Shown here: positions 43,120 to 45,564 of the stretch, one piece after another | Position numbering within the stretch: the stretch's first letter is position 1 | Layout of the letters: the number at the start of each line of letters is the position of its first letter | NCBI GenBank assembly: GCA_016783505.1 | Contig: JADHWK010000016.1 | Span: 1 to 45,564 of the forward strand | Length of the DNA: 45,564 nt | Direction of reading: 5' to 3' | Source: Candidatus Zhuqueibacterota bacterium | GTDB lineage: Bacteria; BS750m-G25 | Translations under genes and position numbers: made by a program | Notes under the pieces: generated by a model | What the model saw: the letters and a program-made list of their open reading frames with translations, nothing else | Told to the model about the DNA's origin: nothing | The model's database searches: none

Positions 43120-44913
43120 ATGACTGTTCATAACTTTCACATTCCAGTAATGGGAATTGGCTTTACTATTGATACGCCAATCAAAGTTGCTCAATACGGA
43201 ATTTCTTCTGTAATTTCACTTGTAGACGATTTTCTTATTGAAAAAATGCGGGAATTTCATTGTAAGATATTGAATATACCTTTTGTTGCTATTGGCAAAA
43301 ATGAAGATGATTTTAGGGCTAGAAGAATCACTTCATATTTAAATCTAATTGATAAAATTGTAAAAAAGAAATTTATAGAATTAAGGGCCTCTTCATTTGA
43401 AAAAGGAAGCGAAATCATCAAATATTTAGAAATGTTGCCTGATGATTCAAAGTTAAGGCAAGTTTATAATAAAATGCTTCAGACTAAAGACAATGAAACC
43501 GTAAATAAGATGCAAAACTGGCTAAAGGAAAATTTGTTGGTAGGTTCAATAGATGTAAATATCATGACCAAACTTGATAAGACAAATTTTAAAGGGGGAA
43601 AAGAACTTTCAGTTGAGTATAACGACGGGCATGCTGCCTTACGCGGGTTTGCCTTAAGTGATTTGAATTCATCCATCGTTTTATCGGCGGGTATAAATAC
43701 ACGATTATATAGCTACTTGGCAAATTTTGAGGATTTTTATCCTGACGAGAATGGTTTTATAAAAAAGAGAATCATATTAAAAGTTAGTGACTATCGGTCA
43801 GCTTTAACACAAGGCAAATTTTTAGCAAAAAAGGGCTTGTGGGTATCAGAGTATCGTATTGAATCAGGATTAAATTGCGGGGGTCACCTCTTTGCCACTC
43901 AGGGTTACCTGTTAGGGCCAATCTTAGAGGAATTCAAGAAGCACAAAGAAGAACTTATCCACTTAACTCATGAATTGTTAGTCTCAGCCCTAAAAAACAG
44001 AAACAAACCTTTTTGCGACACTCCTTTAAACTTTAAAATCACCGTTCAAGGTGGTATTGGTAATTCAAAAGAACAAAATTTCCTTTTAAATTATTATAAA
44101 GTGGATTCAATAGGATGGGCATCTCCATTTCTTTTGGTACCGGAGGTTACAAATGTTGATCAAAACACACTTAGATTATTGAGTAATGTAAAAGAGGAAG
44201 ATCTTTATTTAAGTGATATTTCTCCTATGGGAGTTCCTTTTAATAGTTTAAAGGGCAATACCAAAGATGAAGAAAAACAGGCGTTAATAGAAAGAGGAAG
44301 ACCCGGAAGTGCTTGTCCAAAAAAAATTCTTGTTTCAAATAAAGAATTTACCAAACGAGCTATTTGTACGGCTTCACGTCAATATCAAAATCTAAAAATT
44401 AAGGAGCTCGAAAAAAAATCCCTTAATCAAAAGGAATATAAAAACTTTTTCAGGAAAATTGTCGAAAAATCATGCATTTGTGTTGGGTTGGGTACCTCGA
44501 CTTTGCTCGTAAAAAACCTGGACACAACGGTAGAAGGAAAGGGTGTTTCGGTTTGTCCGGGACCGAATATAGCCTATTTTTCAAGGGTTGTTTCGCTGCA
44601 AGAAATGGTAGATCATATATATGGCAGGATAAATATTTTAAACGAAAAATGTCGTCCAGATATGTTCGCCAAAGATTTAGATATGTATGTGGATTATTTA
44701 AGAAAAATGGTTGAGGAAAGTCTTAAGCCACTTAAGGAAAAACAAATTAAATATTTTAAGTCCTTTCAAAGTAACTTACAAGAGGGAATTAATTACTATA
44801 AAAGTCTATTTTCTAGTGTGATAGAAGAATCAAAAAGCGTGAAAGATAAATTAATTGCAGAACTAAAATATCTTGAAAACAAACTATCCTGTATATCCAT
44901 ATGCGAAACTTAA
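43120..44913 (+). CDS. Large hypothetical protein, possible TIM-barrel oxidoreductase
   Basis: 597 residues, AT-rich, not confidently recognised. The start HNFHIPVMGIGFTIDTPIKV and the segment ESGLNCGGHLFATQGYLLGP suggest a barrel enzyme of the FMN-dependent/glutamate-synthase-like kind: 'IPVMGTGFTxDTPxxV' then an 'NCGGHAF..G' loop. Cysteines at SACPKK, ICTASRQY, SCICVGLG and VSVCPGPN could bind a metal or Fe-S cluster. The last ~90 residues are a coiled coil. Similar long proteins occur in Bacteroidetes-type genomes. It is inserted between atpC and atpF and is followed by an attC-like site. No enzymatic activity can be assigned from sequence alone. Confidence 0.55.
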   Translation: MTVHNFHIPVMGIGFTIDTPIKVAQYGISSVISLVDDFLIEKMREFHCKILNIPFVAIGKNEDDFRARRITSYLNLIDKIVKKKFIELRASSFEKGSEIIKYLEMLPDDSKLRQVYNKMLQTKDNETVNKMQNWLKENLLVGSIDVNIMTKLDKTNFKGGKELSVEYNDGHAALRGFALSDLNSSIVLSAGINTRLYSYLANFEDFYPDENGFIKKRIILKVSDYRSALTQGKFLAKKGLWVSEYRIESGLNCGGHLFATQGYLLGPILEEFKKHKEELIHLTHELLVSALKNRNKPFCDTPLNFKITVQGGIGNSKEQNFLLNYYKVDSIGWASPFLLVPEVTNVDQNTLRLLSNVKEEDLYLSDISPMGVPFNSLKGNTKDEEKQALIERGRPGSACPKKILVSNKEFTKRAICTASRQYQNLKIKELEKKSLNQKEYKNFFRKIVEKSCICVGLGTSTLLVKNLDTTVEGKGVSVCPGPNIAYFSRVVSLQEMVDHIYGRINILNEKCRPDMFAKDLDMYVDYLRKMVEESLKPLKEKQIKYFKSFQSNLQEGINYYKSLFSSVIEESKSVKDKLIAELKYLENKLSCISICET

Positions 44914-44918
44914 ATTCT

Positions 44919-45047
44919 AACAACCGCTGCACCAGACGCCAAAAGAAGGGGCGCGAATTTAAAAGTTTGGAAGTCCGCATAAAGTTTTGTTTGTTACCAA
45001 AAGTCAATAGCTCAGCAAGTTTCGGTGCCGGTGAGCTTCTTCATTAA
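44919..45047. repeat. attC-like site after the 597-residue gene
   Basis: Opens TTCTAACAACCGCTGCACCAGACGCC (given in parts: TAACAACCGCTGCACC then AGACGCC) and closes CGGTGCCGGTGAGC..TTCATTAAAC. GCTgCACCaG pairs with the complement of CcGGTGAGC with one extra unpaired G, the usual extrahelical base of attC. GACGCC/GGGGCGCG forms an inner stem. The R' end (CATTAAA) departs from GTTRRRY, so the site may be decayed. Confidence 0.5.
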
Positions 45048-45069
45048 ACAATAATAAGGTCGGTTGTCT

Positions 45070-45237
45070 ATGTCTAAAATCGCCATGGTGGGGGACAGGG
45101 ATTCTATCTGGGCCTTCAAAGCTTTTGGATTTTCCCTCTGTTTCGTAAAGGATGGGGAGGAGAAGGAGGACTTAGCAAAAAGTGATCAAACACCCTACGG
45201 GTGTTTTAGGCAACCTTTTTTAATTACAAGGGATTGA
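45070..45237 (+). pseudogene. atpF: V-type ATPase subunit F, truncated
   Basis: ATG 45070 reads MSKIAMVGDRDSIWAFKAFG and continues FSLCFVKDGEEKEDLAKS, the N-terminal third of subunit F (G-D-x-D-S-x-x-G/A-F-k-a-l-G). After ~38 residues the frame enters a hairpin repeat (CACCCTACGGGTG) and stops at TGA 45235, giving 55 residues against a normal ~100. The missing part is not found before the end of the window; instead a copy of the atpC 3' end follows. Subunit F is needed in the central stalk, so an intact copy must exist elsewhere if the enzyme works. Confidence 0.8.
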
Positions 45238-45254
45238 AAGACACCCGTAGGGTG
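45189..45254. repeat. Hairpin pair that interrupts atpF
   Basis: ACACCC-TAC-GGGTGT (45190-45204 region) and GACACCC-GTA-GGGTGTC (about 45239-45255) with ~35 bases between. The two hairpins are mutually related in sequence, as in a small mobile palindromic element. Confidence 0.65.
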
Positions 45255-45268
45255 TCGGATCGCTCTTA

Positions 45269-45417
45269 GCATAGATCGGGGAACCCTGGAAGCAAGGTTG
45301 ATGGTGCCATATTAGCTGTTGTTAGATACTTAATATATGAATCCATGTACTTAAAATTTATAAGCTTAACCATAAGATTCAATTGTTAATACTTATATAC
45401 GTGCTGGTGAATAATAT
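45269..45417. repeat. Direct repeat 2: copy of atpC 3' end
   Basis: GCATAGATCGGGGAACCCTG..GAAGCAAGGTTGATGGTGCC-ATATTAG reproduces the last codons of atpC and ~100 bases of its downstream spacer (see 42830-42982). It is out of context here, with no atpC body before it. Confidence 0.85.
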
Positions 45418-45442
45418 GTCGGCCACCCCAAGGAGAAATCAA

Positions 45443-45564
45443 ATGAAGGTTATTCATTTTAACCAAGCCGAGAATTATGAACCTGAAAAGGACTGGAAAC
45501 GGGTTAGCATTTGCAATCAAGATGACATCTCAGTTGAGCATTTCGTCAAGCCACAGAAGCACGC
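45443..45564 (+). CDS. Cupin-like protein, 5' part only
   Basis: ATG 45443 after AAGGAG opens MKVIHFNQAENYEPEKDWKR, then VSICNQDDISVEHFVKPQKH, cut by the window end after 40 codons. The pattern 'VIHFxxAExYEPExxWxRV..CxxxDxSVExFxKPxxH' is that of small cupin-domain proteins. Metal ligands would lie outside the window. Not part of the V-ATPase operon, which is therefore broken at this point. Confidence 0.6.
   Translation, partial: MKVIHFNQAENYEPEKDWKRVSICNQDDISVEHFVKPQKH

Noticed and set aside
1-45564. CRISPR array, tRNA or rRNA genes
   Set aside because: No regularly spaced identical repeats and no cloverleaf or rRNA-like sequence were seen; all repeats here are dispersed.

Overview
The window looks like a chromosomal segment of an uncultured Gram-negative bacterium, probably from one of the FCB-type candidate phyla (KSB1/Zixibacteria-like; this placement is inference). 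The reasons are outer-membrane and lipoprotein genes (a PorV/UPF0164-like barrel, TPR lipoproteins, a DNRLRE-like lipoprotein), a bacterial V-type ATPase, RNF and NQR complexes, frequent TTG/GTG starts, weak Shine-Dalgarno signals, and intergenic DNA full of short dispersed repeats. Housekeeping genes are GC-rich. Accessory genes scattered between them are visibly AT-rich.

Layout. 1-6520 holds envelope and storage genes: a leftward TPR lipoprotein cut by the window edge, glgA, a secreted lipoprotein, an outer-membrane barrel and a second TPR lipoprotein that overlaps rpiB. glyA follows. 8536-11215 is an AT-rich accessory island: a zinc-ribbon/HEPN-like protein, a SAP plus Mu-F-type protein, a SieB-like membrane protein and an attC-like hairpin. 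Then come a dCMP deaminase, a secreted WD40 protein and a decayed toxin next to an intact YgiT-type zinc-finger antitoxin.

From 14526 the window is almost entirely ion-motive bioenergetics. First is a complete RNF set in the order C-D-G-E-A-B. It is followed by a complex I membrane-arm block (nuoJ, K, L, N) whose nuoM survives only as two C-terminal remnants (one with an N-terminal stub) around an inserted DUF6883/DUF4926 pair. A CPA2 Na+/H+ antiporter with a PTS-EIIA and a PII-like gene comes next. Then there is an NQR-like set (nqrB, C, D, E, an A subunit that carries RnfC-type iron-sulfur motifs, and nqrF). Last is the membrane and stalk part of a V-type ATPase (H, I, K, E, C and a truncated F). 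The proteolipid keeps the residues known to bind Na+ in Enterococcus NtpK. The genes are consistent with an organism that couples ferredoxin:NAD+ and NADH:quinone chemistry to a sodium circuit that the V-ATPase and antiporter share.

The most striking observations are: (1) an NQR with a [4Fe-4S] RnfC-like A subunit, which looks like an RNF/NQR intermediate; (2) a complex I membrane block with nuoM lost, NuoK Glu36 changed to Val, and the NuoL central-channel Lys342/His338/His254 equivalents replaced; (3) core operons repeatedly broken by AT-rich single genes, two or three of which sit beside attC-like hairpins; (4) a MITE-like family of about 240 bp, several other dispersed repeats and eleven copies of a TCCCGAA-type palindrome; (5) genes reduced to terminal stubs (nuoM, a BtrH-like gene, atpF). 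No tRNA, rRNA or CRISPR array was seen.
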